From the NCBI GenBank assembly GCA_022820825.1, contig JAJEEU010000097.1, positions 18,200 through 82,199 on the forward strand: a stretch of DNA of 64,000 nt, read 5' to 3'. The notes under the pieces are model-generated. The model worked only from the letters and a program-made list of their open reading frames with translations, did no database searches and was not told the origin of the DNA. Position 1 is the first letter of the stretch; each line of letters opens with the position of its first letter. Below are positions 36,055 to 43,381 of the stretch, piece after piece. Made by a program: the position numbers and the translations under genes. Origin of the DNA: Vicinamibacteria bacterium (lineage in GTDB: Bacteria > Acidobacteriota > Vicinamibacteria > Vicinamibacterales > UBA8438).

Positions 36055-37185
36055 CTACTCTCCCTCGTGGATCGCGAACGCGGGAATCCCGCCGATCCTG
36101 TGCGCCGCGGAGATCGTCGTGCACTGCCCGGTCGCCGGGTCCGGGTCCCCGTCGGCCATCAGCGCGAAGGTCTTGTACTCCGAGGCGCAGTCCATGTTGG
36201 CGGTCGACGCGGTGCCGCGGCAGCAGTACCCGATGGTGGATATGTTCCACAGCGGGCGGTAGCCGCCCATGAGTCCGCTGACGCTCCCGTCCTCCTCGAG
36301 CTTCAGCTTGAACCGCACCCGCCGGAACTCGTGGGAATAGACCTCGCCGAATGCCCCCCACGTGAACAGGCGGTACCTCAGGAACAGCCTGTCCAGGTGA
36401 TCGACCCGCAGCTCGCCGTTCACGATGCGGCCGGTCGTCTCGTTGCGCCACTTCGGATTCGACGTCACGCGGAAGGACTGGTGCGGCAGCGGCGCACCGC
36501 CCGGCGTTCTGAGGACCAGGTCATCCACCGCAACGGAATAGATGCCCACCTCGACCTGCCGGTCGTTCTCGAGGTCGTCGACGCCGCGCAGCTCGATCAG
36601 GAACGGATCGAGCTCGCTGCCCTGCTGCTGACTCTCGCCGGTGCCGCGCCGGCTCTTGTAGCAGCCCACCGCGCGGTAGAGCTGGTTGTCGACCGCAGGC
36701 TCGCCGTTCAGCCCTTCGAACTTCGGGTGCTCGCAGGTGAGCGGCGTGGCCCGGCCGTCGGGCGTGCCGTCGAGGTTGAGGCCGTACGCCACCGGGCTCT
36801 GGATGCCGCGGTGCGGCGGGTGGCGGGGATCGTCCAGGAACGCCTTTGGATTCTGGCAGACGTTCTCTCCGCCCGGCCCGTTGATGAACTCGCCCTTCCA
36901 GGCGTTGGCGTACTCCTCGGCGTTCTCGGGCCTCAGGATCCGTTCGCGCTCATCGGGGCCGAGCGTGGCGAGGAAGTTCTCTTCGACGGTGGGCTCGAAA
37001 CCCAGGGGGCAGTCCGCTTCGAACGGCCCGTAGTGCATCGCGAGGCGCGTGTCCACGACGAGGAACCCCAGCGTGCTCCCCTCGCGGGCCCCGGCAATGC
37101 CCTGCAGCGCGACCAGCGCAAGCGCAGCCAGAACGGCGCAAGCGAGTCGCCACGACCGCCGCAACCGACCGTAGATCCCGTTCAT
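36055..37185 (-). CDS. Exported protein of unknown function in the DUF1592/DUF1552 operon
   Basis: 376 aa from the ATG at 37185, after GGAGG. Signal peptide MNGIYGRLRRSWRLA...IAGAR. I do not recognise the family. Features: GFLVVDTRLAMHYGPFEADCPLGFEPT near the start, a segment with WKGEFINGPGGENVCQNP, LTCEHPKFEGLNGEPAVDNQLYRAVGCYK, a beta-rich middle (VEVGIYSVAVDDLVLRTP), and a C-terminal Cys cluster (GYCCRGTAS, then MDCASEYK). At least seven cysteines suggest disulfides, consistent with export. It ends ten bases before the DUF1592 start, so the two are probably translated together and may form a complex. Confidence 0.7.
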   Translation of the reverse strand: MNGIYGRLRRSWRLACAVLAALALVALQGIAGAREGSTLGFLVVDTRLAMHYGPFEADCPLGFEPTVEENFLATLGPDERERILRPENAEEYANAWKGEFINGPGGENVCQNPKAFLDDPRHPPHRGIQSPVAYGLNLDGTPDGRATPLTCEHPKFEGLNGEPAVDNQLYRAVGCYKSRRGTGESQQQGSELDPFLIELRGVDDLENDRQVEVGIYSVAVDDLVLRTPGGAPLPHQSFRVTSNPKWRNETTGRIVNGELRVDHLDRLFLRYRLFTWGAFGEVYSHEFRRVRFKLKLEEDGSVSGLMGGYRPLWNISTIGYCCRGTASTANMDCASEYKTFALMADGDPDPATGQCTTISAAHRIGGIPAFAIHEGE

Positions 37186-37346
37186 GACGCCTCCAAGACC
37201 CGATTGCCGCCGCGAACGCGATGCCGCCCCCGCCACGGCCGCCATTGCCGGCGCACAGCGGCGCCGTCGAGGTTCGCGCTCCGAACGGGTCGCGAAACCG
37301 TGGCGAAAACGACCCCGCCATGCTACCACGCGCTGGCCCGGCGCGC

Positions 37347-38726
37347 CTACTGCGGATCGGGCGGCTGCCGCGGGCGGAGCTCCTGGAAGAGGCGCACGAC
37401 GCCGTAGTGGTTGGCCATCGCGGCGTACGTCCACGCGGTGCGGCCGTCCTCGTCGCGGATGTCGAGGTCGGCGCCCGCCTCCAGCAGGACGCGCACCGCC
37501 GCCACCTGGCCGGCGGTCGCCGCCTCGATTAACGCCGTGCGGCCCTGGCTGTCGGCCGCGTCCACGTCGGCGCCGTTGTCCAGCAGGAAGCGCAGGGTGC
37601 CGAGGCTGCCGCTCGCGGCCGTGGCGATCAACGCCGTCACGCCGGCGGCGTCGCGCCCGTTGACGTCGGCGCCCTGTCGCAGCAGCGTTCGCACGACCTC
37701 GACATGTCCGTCGCGCGCCGCGTACACCAGCGCGTCGCCGCCGGCCGGCGCCGCTCCGGCGCCGGCCAACGTCTCCATCAGGTCCAGGTGGCCGTTGGCC
37801 GAGGCGTAGCTGACTACCGAACCGCCGTAGTTGTCGGTGCGCGCCGCGTCGGCGCCGGCCCGCAGCAAGGCGGCCGCAACCTCCGCGTGGCCGTTGAGCG
37901 CCGCCGCCATGAGCGCCGTGCGGCCGTCGCTGTCGCCCGCATCGACCTCCGCGCCGTTCGCCAGCAGCAGCTCCACGCTCCGCTGCGAACCGCCGAAGGC
38001 CGCGCCCATCAACGCGGTGGAGCCGTTGGCGGTCGCCGCGTTCACATCCACGCCGCTCGCCACCAGGGCTTCCACGGCTTCGCCGTGGTCGGCCGACGCG
38101 GTCGCCATGAGGATCGTCACGCCCTCGCCGTCCTCCGCGTTCACGTCGGCGCCGGCGGCGACCAGCAGGCGGACCACGTCGGCGTATCCCTGCCCCGCGG
38201 CCAGCGCCAACGGCGTCAGGCCGCTGTCGTCCTGCGCGTCCACGGCCGCGCCCGCTTCCAGCAGGACGGCGGCGACCGCGGCCGCTCCGGAAAAAGCGGC
38301 ATGCGCCAGGGCCGTCCTGCCGCCCCGGTCTGCCGTACCGAGAGCGCCCGGCACGGCCTCGACGAGGAGCTCCGCCACCGACGCATGTCCGCCCGTCGCG
38401 GTGTGCATCAGCGGCGTCAGGCCGAGGATGTCCGCCGCATCGACGGCAGCGCCGGCCGCCAGCAGCTCCTCCGCGACAGCGGCGTGTCCACGCGCCGCCG
38501 CGTAGGTCAGCGCCGTCGAGCCGGACTCATCCGTTGCGGCTGCATCGGCGCCCGCGGCCAGCGCCTCACGGGTCGCTGCCGCGTCGCCGGCCTGCGCGGC
38601 CTGCAGTAGCCGGGCGTCGAGCGGACGCGGCGCGGGTTGCGCCGGATCCTGGCCCGCCTGCGCGGCCGCTGCCATGCCGCACACGACCAACGCCACGAGC
38701 AACCGCGACGCGGAAGCCGCCTGCAT
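37347..38726 (-). CDS. Exported ankyrin-repeat protein
   Basis: 459 aa if started at the ATG at 38726 (MQAASASRLLVALVVCG, a good signal peptide ending AQAGQ); an ATG at 38756 adds ten residues with a Glu and two Pro ahead of it. Neither has a convincing RBS. From about residue 45 it is an almost unbroken run of about 12-13 ankyrin units, each close to 33 residues, with G-x-T-A-L or G-L-T-P-L cores and L-x-x-GAD-V-N turns. It lacks the interruptions of the ankyrin proteins at 11806 and 56918. The 161-bp gap to the next gene may contain a separate promoter. It is divergent from a PQQ dehydrogenase. Confidence 0.83.
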   Translation of the reverse strand: MQAASASRLLVALVVCGMAAAAQAGQDPAQPAPRPLDARLLQAAQAGDAAATREALAAGADAAATDESGSTALTYAAARGHAAVAEELLAAGAAVDAADILGLTPLMHTATGGHASVAELLVEAVPGALGTADRGGRTALAHAAFSGAAAVAAVLLEAGAAVDAQDDSGLTPLALAAGQGYADVVRLLVAAGADVNAEDGEGVTILMATASADHGEAVEALVASGVDVNAATANGSTALMGAAFGGSQRSVELLLANGAEVDAGDSDGRTALMAAALNGHAEVAAALLRAGADAARTDNYGGSVVSYASANGHLDLMETLAGAGAAPAGGDALVYAARDGHVEVVRTLLRQGADVNGRDAAGVTALIATAASGSLGTLRFLLDNGADVDAADSQGRTALIEAATAGQVAAVRVLLEAGADLDIRDEDGRTAWTYAAMANHYGVVRLFQELRPRQPPDPQ

Positions 38727-38818
38727 CCACGGACCGGGCTCAGGTTGGACCGCCATTGCGCCATTCTACGCGCGGATCGCCGCGGCCTGCGCGCTGGATT
38801 GCCGTGCCCGCACCCCGT

Positions 38819-40894
38819 ATGATGGCCGCCGTATCCCGCAACAGGCGCGAGGAATCCTTGGCAGGCACCTCACCTCAGGCGAGCGGTTCTCTTCCTGGTC
38901 CGGGCAGTCCGCCGTGCGGGCACGGCGTGGCGGGCCGGCGCCGTGCGGCCTCCGCGGCGGCCCTCGCCGTTGCAGCCTGGATGTCCGGAGCGGCGGTCCA
39001 GGCCCAGACGCCGCCATCCGGCGAGTGGCGCGCGTTCGGCGCCGTTGCGGGCAATACGAAGTACTCCCCGCTCGACCAGATCACGGTCGAGAACTTCCGG
39101 GATCTCGAGATCGCCTGGCGCTGGACGTCCATCTCCACGGAGGTGACGCGCGCCCGGCCCGAGGTCAACGCCCTGCAGTTCAAGACGATTCCGCTGATGG
39201 TGGACGGCCTGGTCTATGTCAGCACGGCCATCGGCCAGGTGGCGGCGCTGGACGCCGGCACGGGCGATCTGGTCTGGTCGTACGACCCGCGCACCTACGA
39301 GCGGCTCGACCGCCCGGCCAACGTCGGCTGGCACCACCGCGGCGTCTCGTACTGGGAGGACGCGGCGAGCACTGACGCCCGCATCTTCATCGCCACCCAC
39401 GACCTGCTGCTCGTGGCGCTGAACGCCCGCACCGGCGCGCTCTACTCCGACTTCGGCGATGGCGGCACGGTCGATCTGAGCGGCTCGCTCGGCCGCGCCA
39501 TCGACCGCACGCGCCTGACGCATTCGCAGCCGCTGGCGATCGTGGGCGACACGGTCGTCGTCGGCAGCATCGTGCAGGACACGTTCCTGACGCGCCGCGA
39601 AGCGGACCCCGGGCACGTGCGCGGCTTCGACGCGCGCACCGGGGCCATGAAGTGGATCTTCCACACCATTCCGCAGGGCGACGAGTACGGCGCCGACACC
39701 TGGGGCAACGAGTCGTGGCGCTACAGCGGCCACACGAACGTGTGGGGCACGATGGCGGTGGATGAAGAGCTCGGCTTCGTCTACCTGCCGACCGGCACGC
39801 CGACCAACGACTGGTACGGCGGCATGCGGCCGGGCGACAACCTGTTCGCCGAGAGCATCGTCTGCGTGGACGGCGAGACCGGCGAGCGCATCTGGCACTT
39901 CCAGGCGGTGCACCACGGGCTGTGGGACTACGACTTCCCCACCGCGGCCAACCTGCTCGACGTCACCGTCGGCGGGCGCGAGATAAAGGCGCTGGCGCAG
40001 ACCAGCAAGCAGGCGTTCACCTACGTCCTGGACCGCGTCACCGGCGAGCCGGTGTGGCCGATCGAGGAGCACCCGGTGCCGGCGGGCGACATACCGGGCG
40101 AGTGGTACTCCCCGACGCAGCCGTTTCCCACCAGACCGGCGCCGTTCGACCTGCAGGGGATCACCGAGGACGACCTGATCGATTTCACGCCGGAGCTGCG
40201 GGCGGAAGCGCTGCGGATTGTGGAACGCGTCCTGATCGGACCGATCTTCACCCCGCCGCCGCTGCGCGGCCCGCAGGGGCCCCTCATCCAGTCGCCCGGC
40301 CCCGGCGGCGGCATCAACTGGCCCGGCGCCGCGGTCGATCCGGAGACCGGACGCATCTTCATCCCCTCGCAGACCCGGCTGCGGGCGGTCGAGCTCACGG
40401 AGTTCGCCCCGCCGGCAAACGTTGGCTACTTCACCGAACCCTGGCCGGGACCGGCGCCGGGGCCGCGCGGCCTGCCGCTGGTCAAGCCGCCCTACAAGCG
40501 GGTGACCGCGATCGACCTGAACACCGGCGAGCACGTCTGGATGAGCCCGCACGGCGACGGCCCGCGCAACCACCCGGCGCTGCGCCACCTCAACCTGCCG
40601 GCGCTCGGCGGCCACGTGGGGATGCACGGCGGCGGTCCGCTCGTCACGAAGACGCTGCTGCTCGTCAACTCGGGAGGGCGGTACACCGCGGATCTCGCGG
40701 AGGGGGCCAGGACGATAACCGCCTACCACAAGGACAACGGCGAGTACCTGGGCTCGCTGACGCTGCCGGCCGTGCCGTACGGCAATCCGATCTCCTACCT
40801 GCACGAGGGCCGGCAGTACATCGTCGTGGCGGTAGGCGGCGGCGGCCGGGCCGCGCCGCCCGAGCTGATCGCGCTCGCCCTGCCCCGCGACTAG
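38819..40894 (+). CDS. Exported PQQ-dependent dehydrogenase (glucose/methanol dehydrogenase type)
   Basis: 691 aa from the ATG at 38819; an internal TTG at 38858, after GAGGAA, is a credible alternative start (678 aa). Signal segment RRRAASAAALAVAAWM...AVQAQ. PQQ propeller repeats: EWRAFGAVAGNTKYSPLDQI, VYVSTAIGQVAALDAGTGDLVW, WHHRGVSYWE, IATHDLLLVALNARTG, KWIFHTIPQGDEYG, GFVYLPTGTPTNDWYGG, ICVDGETGERIWHFQ, HHGLWDYDFPTAANL, FTYVLDRVTGEPVWPIEEHPVP, GGGINWPGAAVDPETGRIFIP and INTGEHVWMSPHGDGP-like repeats. It has no cytochrome domain, so electrons must go to a separate acceptor. Substrate alcohol or sugar unknown. Confidence 0.85.
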   Translation: MMAAVSRNRREESLAGTSPQASGSLPGPGSPPCGHGVAGRRRAASAAALAVAAWMSGAAVQAQTPPSGEWRAFGAVAGNTKYSPLDQITVENFRDLEIAWRWTSISTEVTRARPEVNALQFKTIPLMVDGLVYVSTAIGQVAALDAGTGDLVWSYDPRTYERLDRPANVGWHHRGVSYWEDAASTDARIFIATHDLLLVALNARTGALYSDFGDGGTVDLSGSLGRAIDRTRLTHSQPLAIVGDTVVVGSIVQDTFLTRREADPGHVRGFDARTGAMKWIFHTIPQGDEYGADTWGNESWRYSGHTNVWGTMAVDEELGFVYLPTGTPTNDWYGGMRPGDNLFAESIVCVDGETGERIWHFQAVHHGLWDYDFPTAANLLDVTVGGREIKALAQTSKQAFTYVLDRVTGEPVWPIEEHPVPAGDIPGEWYSPTQPFPTRPAPFDLQGITEDDLIDFTPELRAEALRIVERVLIGPIFTPPPLRGPQGPLIQSPGPGGGINWPGAAVDPETGRIFIPSQTRLRAVELTEFAPPANVGYFTEPWPGPAPGPRGLPLVKPPYKRVTAIDLNTGEHVWMSPHGDGPRNHPALRHLNLPALGGHVGMHGGGPLVTKTLLLVNSGGRYTADLAEGARTITAYHKDNGEYLGSLTLPAVPYGNPISYLHEGRQYIVVAVGGGGRAAPPELIALALPRD

Positions 40895-40912
40895 CGCGCC
40901 ATAGCCGGACCC

Positions 40913-41917
40913 CTACCGCGAACCGGCGACGGCGCGGTCTTCTGCGCGCGCGCCGGACAACTGGTTGTACAGCCCGTAGTTCCCCTCGTGGCAGGCGTAC
41001 TCGAAGATGACCCCGTCCAGCTTCCGCATCGGCAGCGCCACGGTGAACGGCCGCGTGAAGGTGAGCGGATCATCCACGGTGTACTCGTAATGGAGCAGGT
41101 CCTCGCCGTCGCGGCGGAAGCGCTCCGTCAGGTGGTAGGCGTCGCCCGTGCCGTACGCGGTGCGGATGTTGGAGCCGTAGGCCACCTCGTTGACGAAGTT
41201 GCGGGTCTCGACGACCAGCGTGTCGCCCTCCCAGCGGCCGCGCGAGTCGCCCATCCACTGCCGGATATGATCCGGCAGGTGCGGCCGGCCGTCCAGCGGC
41301 ACGATCCGCGCGTCGTTGATCATCTCGTTGAACAGCACGACGTAGCCGGGGCTCTGGAAGATCTGGACGTTGTTGTTGTAGGCGTCCGGCAACATCGGCG
41401 GCCCCACGTTGTTGCCCACGATGCAGCGCTCCGACAACCCGCGGTCCTCGGGGCCGTCGGTCCCCGCGCCGCCCGAACGGTAGCGAATCGGCCGTGCCTC
41501 CGGCACGTCCCGCTGGAAGTCGGCTTCCTGCTCCACGACGCCCGGCCGGCGCGGCGGGAGCCGTCCGTCCGGCGGATCGACGATCAACGAGGTGCGGCCG
41601 CCCGCGATCACGTTCGTGCCGAAGTCGAGCCAGAACCGGTTGTAGCCGCCGACGCTGCCCGGCGGCGGCACGCGGTCGACGTTGTTGCGCACGGCCTCGG
41701 CCTCCAGCTCGGCGACCTCCTCGGCGGTCAGCACGGCCGTGTCGCCGAAGCGCTCGGGGCGCTCGACCGGCGTGATGGTGCGGTAGTCCCAGACCGCCTG
41801 CAGGTCGGGGTCGCCCCACGGCGTGCGGTCGGCCATCCATCCGCCCTGCGGCTGCGCGGCGGCCAGCGCCGGCAGCACGACGAGCAGGCTTGCGAACGCC
41901 GCGGTCCTGGTCGACAC
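40913..41917 (-). CDS. EGNYG-family exported protein of unknown function
   Basis: 334 aa from GTG at 41917, preceded by AGGAGGAGA. The frame stays open upstream, but that part is antisense to the 42168 gene. Signal peptide VSTRTAAFASLLVVLPALAAAQ. Blocks: TPWGDPDLQAVW, TPVERPE, LTAEEVAELEAEAV, YNRFWLDFGT, SLIVDPPDGRLPP, SERCIVGNNVGPPMLP, VQIFQSPGYVVLFNEM, LDGRPHLPDHIRQWMG, GRWEGDTLVVETRNF, LTERFRR, DPLTFTRPFT, YACHEGNYGLYNQLSGARAED. It converges with the PQQ dehydrogenase and is divergent from a second EGNYG gene. Confidence 0.8.
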   Translation of the reverse strand: MSTRTAAFASLLVVLPALAAAQPQGGWMADRTPWGDPDLQAVWDYRTITPVERPERFGDTAVLTAEEVAELEAEAVRNNVDRVPPPGSVGGYNRFWLDFGTNVIAGGRTSLIVDPPDGRLPPRRPGVVEQEADFQRDVPEARPIRYRSGGAGTDGPEDRGLSERCIVGNNVGPPMLPDAYNNNVQIFQSPGYVVLFNEMINDARIVPLDGRPHLPDHIRQWMGDSRGRWEGDTLVVETRNFVNEVAYGSNIRTAYGTGDAYHLTERFRRDGEDLLHYEYTVDDPLTFTRPFTVALPMRKLDGVIFEYACHEGNYGLYNQLSGARAEDRAVAGSR

Positions 41918-41932
41918 AGGCTCTCCTCCTGC

Positions 41933-41961
41933 TTGCACGAGGTACCGTCCTGATCCATCAT
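41933..41961 (+). promoter_or_regulatory. Conserved sigma-70-like promoter of the 42168 gene
   Basis: TTGCAC (41933-41938), 17 bases, then CATCAT (41956-41961). The same layout, TTGCGC-17-AATCAT, stands upstream of the paralogue at 61205, and the shared block TCCTGATC.ATCATGTGT spans the spacer and -10 in both. Conservation between paralogues is the main support. Confidence 0.5.
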
Positions 41962-41965
41962 GTGT

Positions 41966-42127
41966 AGCAGCCTGTGGTGAAACCCCGCGTCGCACCGAGA
42001 GCGGCGAGGCGCCCGGCTGGCAAGGCGCGAGGAACGAGCATATTCGACTATATGTGAGTGACGAGCAACACAGCCAGGCGGGATGCATCGTCGCTCGAAT
42101 GCAGCGGGGCTTTTGCCACAGGCTGCT
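41966..42127. repeat. 162-bp inverted-repeat (MITE/REP-like) element inserted in a 5' leader
   Basis: The ends AGCAGCCTGTGG (41966) and CCACAGGCTGCT (to 42127) are perfect inverted copies, extended inward by roughly ten further near-matching bases. A nested small palindrome, CATAT-TCGACT-ATATG, sits at 42039-42054. No ORF lies inside. If the element is removed, the distance from the conserved block ending ATCATGTGT to the ATG becomes 40 bases; the paralogue at 61205 has 41. So the element appears to have inserted just after the -10 region, and it would be transcribed as a long hairpin in the leader. A single-arm copy is at 4072-4101. No clear target duplication was seen. Confidence 0.7.
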
Positions 42128-42167
42128 GGTACCTTCGGCAAGCCGGCGGATCAAGGAGGAAGGAACG

Positions 42168-43205
42168 ATGCTCCACAGAAGTCTCGCGGCGGCATTCATC
42201 GCGATCGCGGTCGTGGCGTTGGCCCCGGTCGGCGCGGCGGCGCAATCCGCAGGAGCGGAAACGCCCAGGACGGCCTGGGGCGCACCGGACCTGCAGGGCG
42301 TCTGGGACTTTCGCTCGCTCACCCCCCTCGAGCGCCCGGCCGATCTGGGCGACAAGGCCTTCCTGACCGAGGAGGAAGCGGCCGAGCTGGAGCAGGCGGA
42401 GCTCCAGCGCAACGAGAACCTGCTGACCCGCGAGCGCCAGGACGTGGAAGCCGGCGGCAACGTCGACCGCCGCGAGGACGGATCCCCGGGCTTCTACAAC
42501 AACTTCTGGCTCGACCGGGGTACCCAGACCGTCGGCGACCGGCGCACGTCGCTGATCGTGGACCCGCCGAACGGCAGGGTCCCGCCGATGACGGCGGCCG
42601 CTGCAGAGCGGGCGGCGGATCTCGCCAGGGAGCGGCAGGGAGTGGACAACCACGCGCCCACGCCCGGCGGCTGGATAGAGGACCTGGGCGCCGACGGCCT
42701 GCAACTCCGCTGCATCACCGGGTTCAACTCCGGGCCGCCGATGACTCCGGGCGGGTACAACCAGAACGTGCAACTGTTCCAGACGCCCGACCAGATCGTG
42801 CTGCTCAACGAGATGAACCACAACTTCCGCGTCATCCCGCTCGACGGCACGCCGCAGACCGGCATCCCGCAGTGGACGGGTGAATCGCGCGGGTACTGGG
42901 ACGGCGACACGCTGGTTGTCGAAACCTCCAACTTCCTGCGCGAGACGAGCTTCCAGCGCGGGCGCACCACGAAGCACTTCCACCTGACGGAACGCTTCAC
43001 GCGCGTGTCACAGTCGACGCTGAGCTACGAGGCCACGGTCAACGACCCGACGGTGTGGCAGGAGCCGTGGACCTACGAGATCCCGATGCAGTGGAACGAG
43101 CAGCCGCTGTACGAATACGCCTGCCACGAGGGCAACTACGGCCTCACCAACATCCTGGCCGGCGCCCGCGCGCAGGAAGCCGCCGCGGAGAGTTCCGAGC
43201 AGTAA
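42168..43205 (+). CDS. EGNYG-family exported protein of unknown function
   Basis: 345 aa from the ATG at 42168, behind AAGGAGGAAGG. Signal peptide MLHRSLAAAFIAIAVVAL...GAAAQ. Blocks: TAWGAPDLQGVWDFRSLTPLERP, GDKAFLTEEEAAELEQ, GFYNNFWLDRGT, TSLIVDPPNGRVPPMT, LQLRCITGFNSGPPMTPGGYNQNVQLFQTPDQIVLLNEMNHNFRVIPLDG (in part), TGESRGYWDGDTLVVETSNF, LTERFTRV, DPTVWQEPWT, YACHEGNYGLTNILAGARAQEAAAESSEQ at the end. The protein at 61205 is a near twin over the full length, down to the AAAESSEQ tail. Followed by a perfect terminator. The leader carries the inserted inverted-repeat element. Confidence 0.82.
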   Translation: MLHRSLAAAFIAIAVVALAPVGAAAQSAGAETPRTAWGAPDLQGVWDFRSLTPLERPADLGDKAFLTEEEAAELEQAELQRNENLLTRERQDVEAGGNVDRREDGSPGFYNNFWLDRGTQTVGDRRTSLIVDPPNGRVPPMTAAAAERAADLARERQGVDNHAPTPGGWIEDLGADGLQLRCITGFNSGPPMTPGGYNQNVQLFQTPDQIVLLNEMNHNFRVIPLDGTPQTGIPQWTGESRGYWDGDTLVVETSNFLRETSFQRGRTTKHFHLTERFTRVSQSTLSYEATVNDPTVWQEPWTYEIPMQWNEQPLYEYACHEGNYGLTNILAGARAQEAAAESSEQ

Positions 43206-43224
43206 ACCCGGACGCTGCGCTTTG

Positions 43225-43262
43225 AAAAAGGCCGACGCCGCTCACGCGGCGTCGGCCTTTTT
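43225..43262. terminator. Strong bidirectional-type intrinsic terminator
   Basis: A perfect 17-bp stem (43225-43241 with 43246-43262) with a four-base TCAC loop and A-run/T-run ends. It follows the 42168 gene by 19 bases. The A-run on the left allows it to act on the minus strand too, though no minus gene ends there. Confidence 0.9.
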
Positions 43263-43292
43263 CTCTTGCGACGCCCGCCGCGCTTGCGGCGC

Positions 43293-43312
43293 CATACCTG
43301 ATATCTGGTATG
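43293..43312. promoter_or_regulatory. 20-bp palindrome upstream of a TonB receptor, possible operator
   Basis: CATACC-TGATATCT-GGTATG reads the same on both strands except for one symmetric pair. It lies 66 bp before the receptor start, between the upstream terminator and the RBS. Its size and symmetry fit a dimeric regulator site. No regulator gene is nearby. Confidence 0.4.
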
Positions 43313-43366
43313 GACAGGCTCGCTCCCCGTTTGGTTACCATCCGACGGGTTTGCACCAACTCTGAG

Positions 43367-43381
43367 AGGAGGGGTGTCTTG
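43367..43381 (+). promoter_or_regulatory. Ribosome binding site deciding a TTG start
   Basis: AGGAGG at 43367-43372, six bases, then TTG at 43379. The ATG at 43310 overlaps the palindrome and has no RBS, so the TTG is preferred. Confidence 0.6.

Noticed and set aside
41918..42460. Upstream extension of the 40913 gene
   Set aside because: It runs antisense through the repeat element and the 42168 gene; the GTG at 41917 has the RBS and signal peptide.
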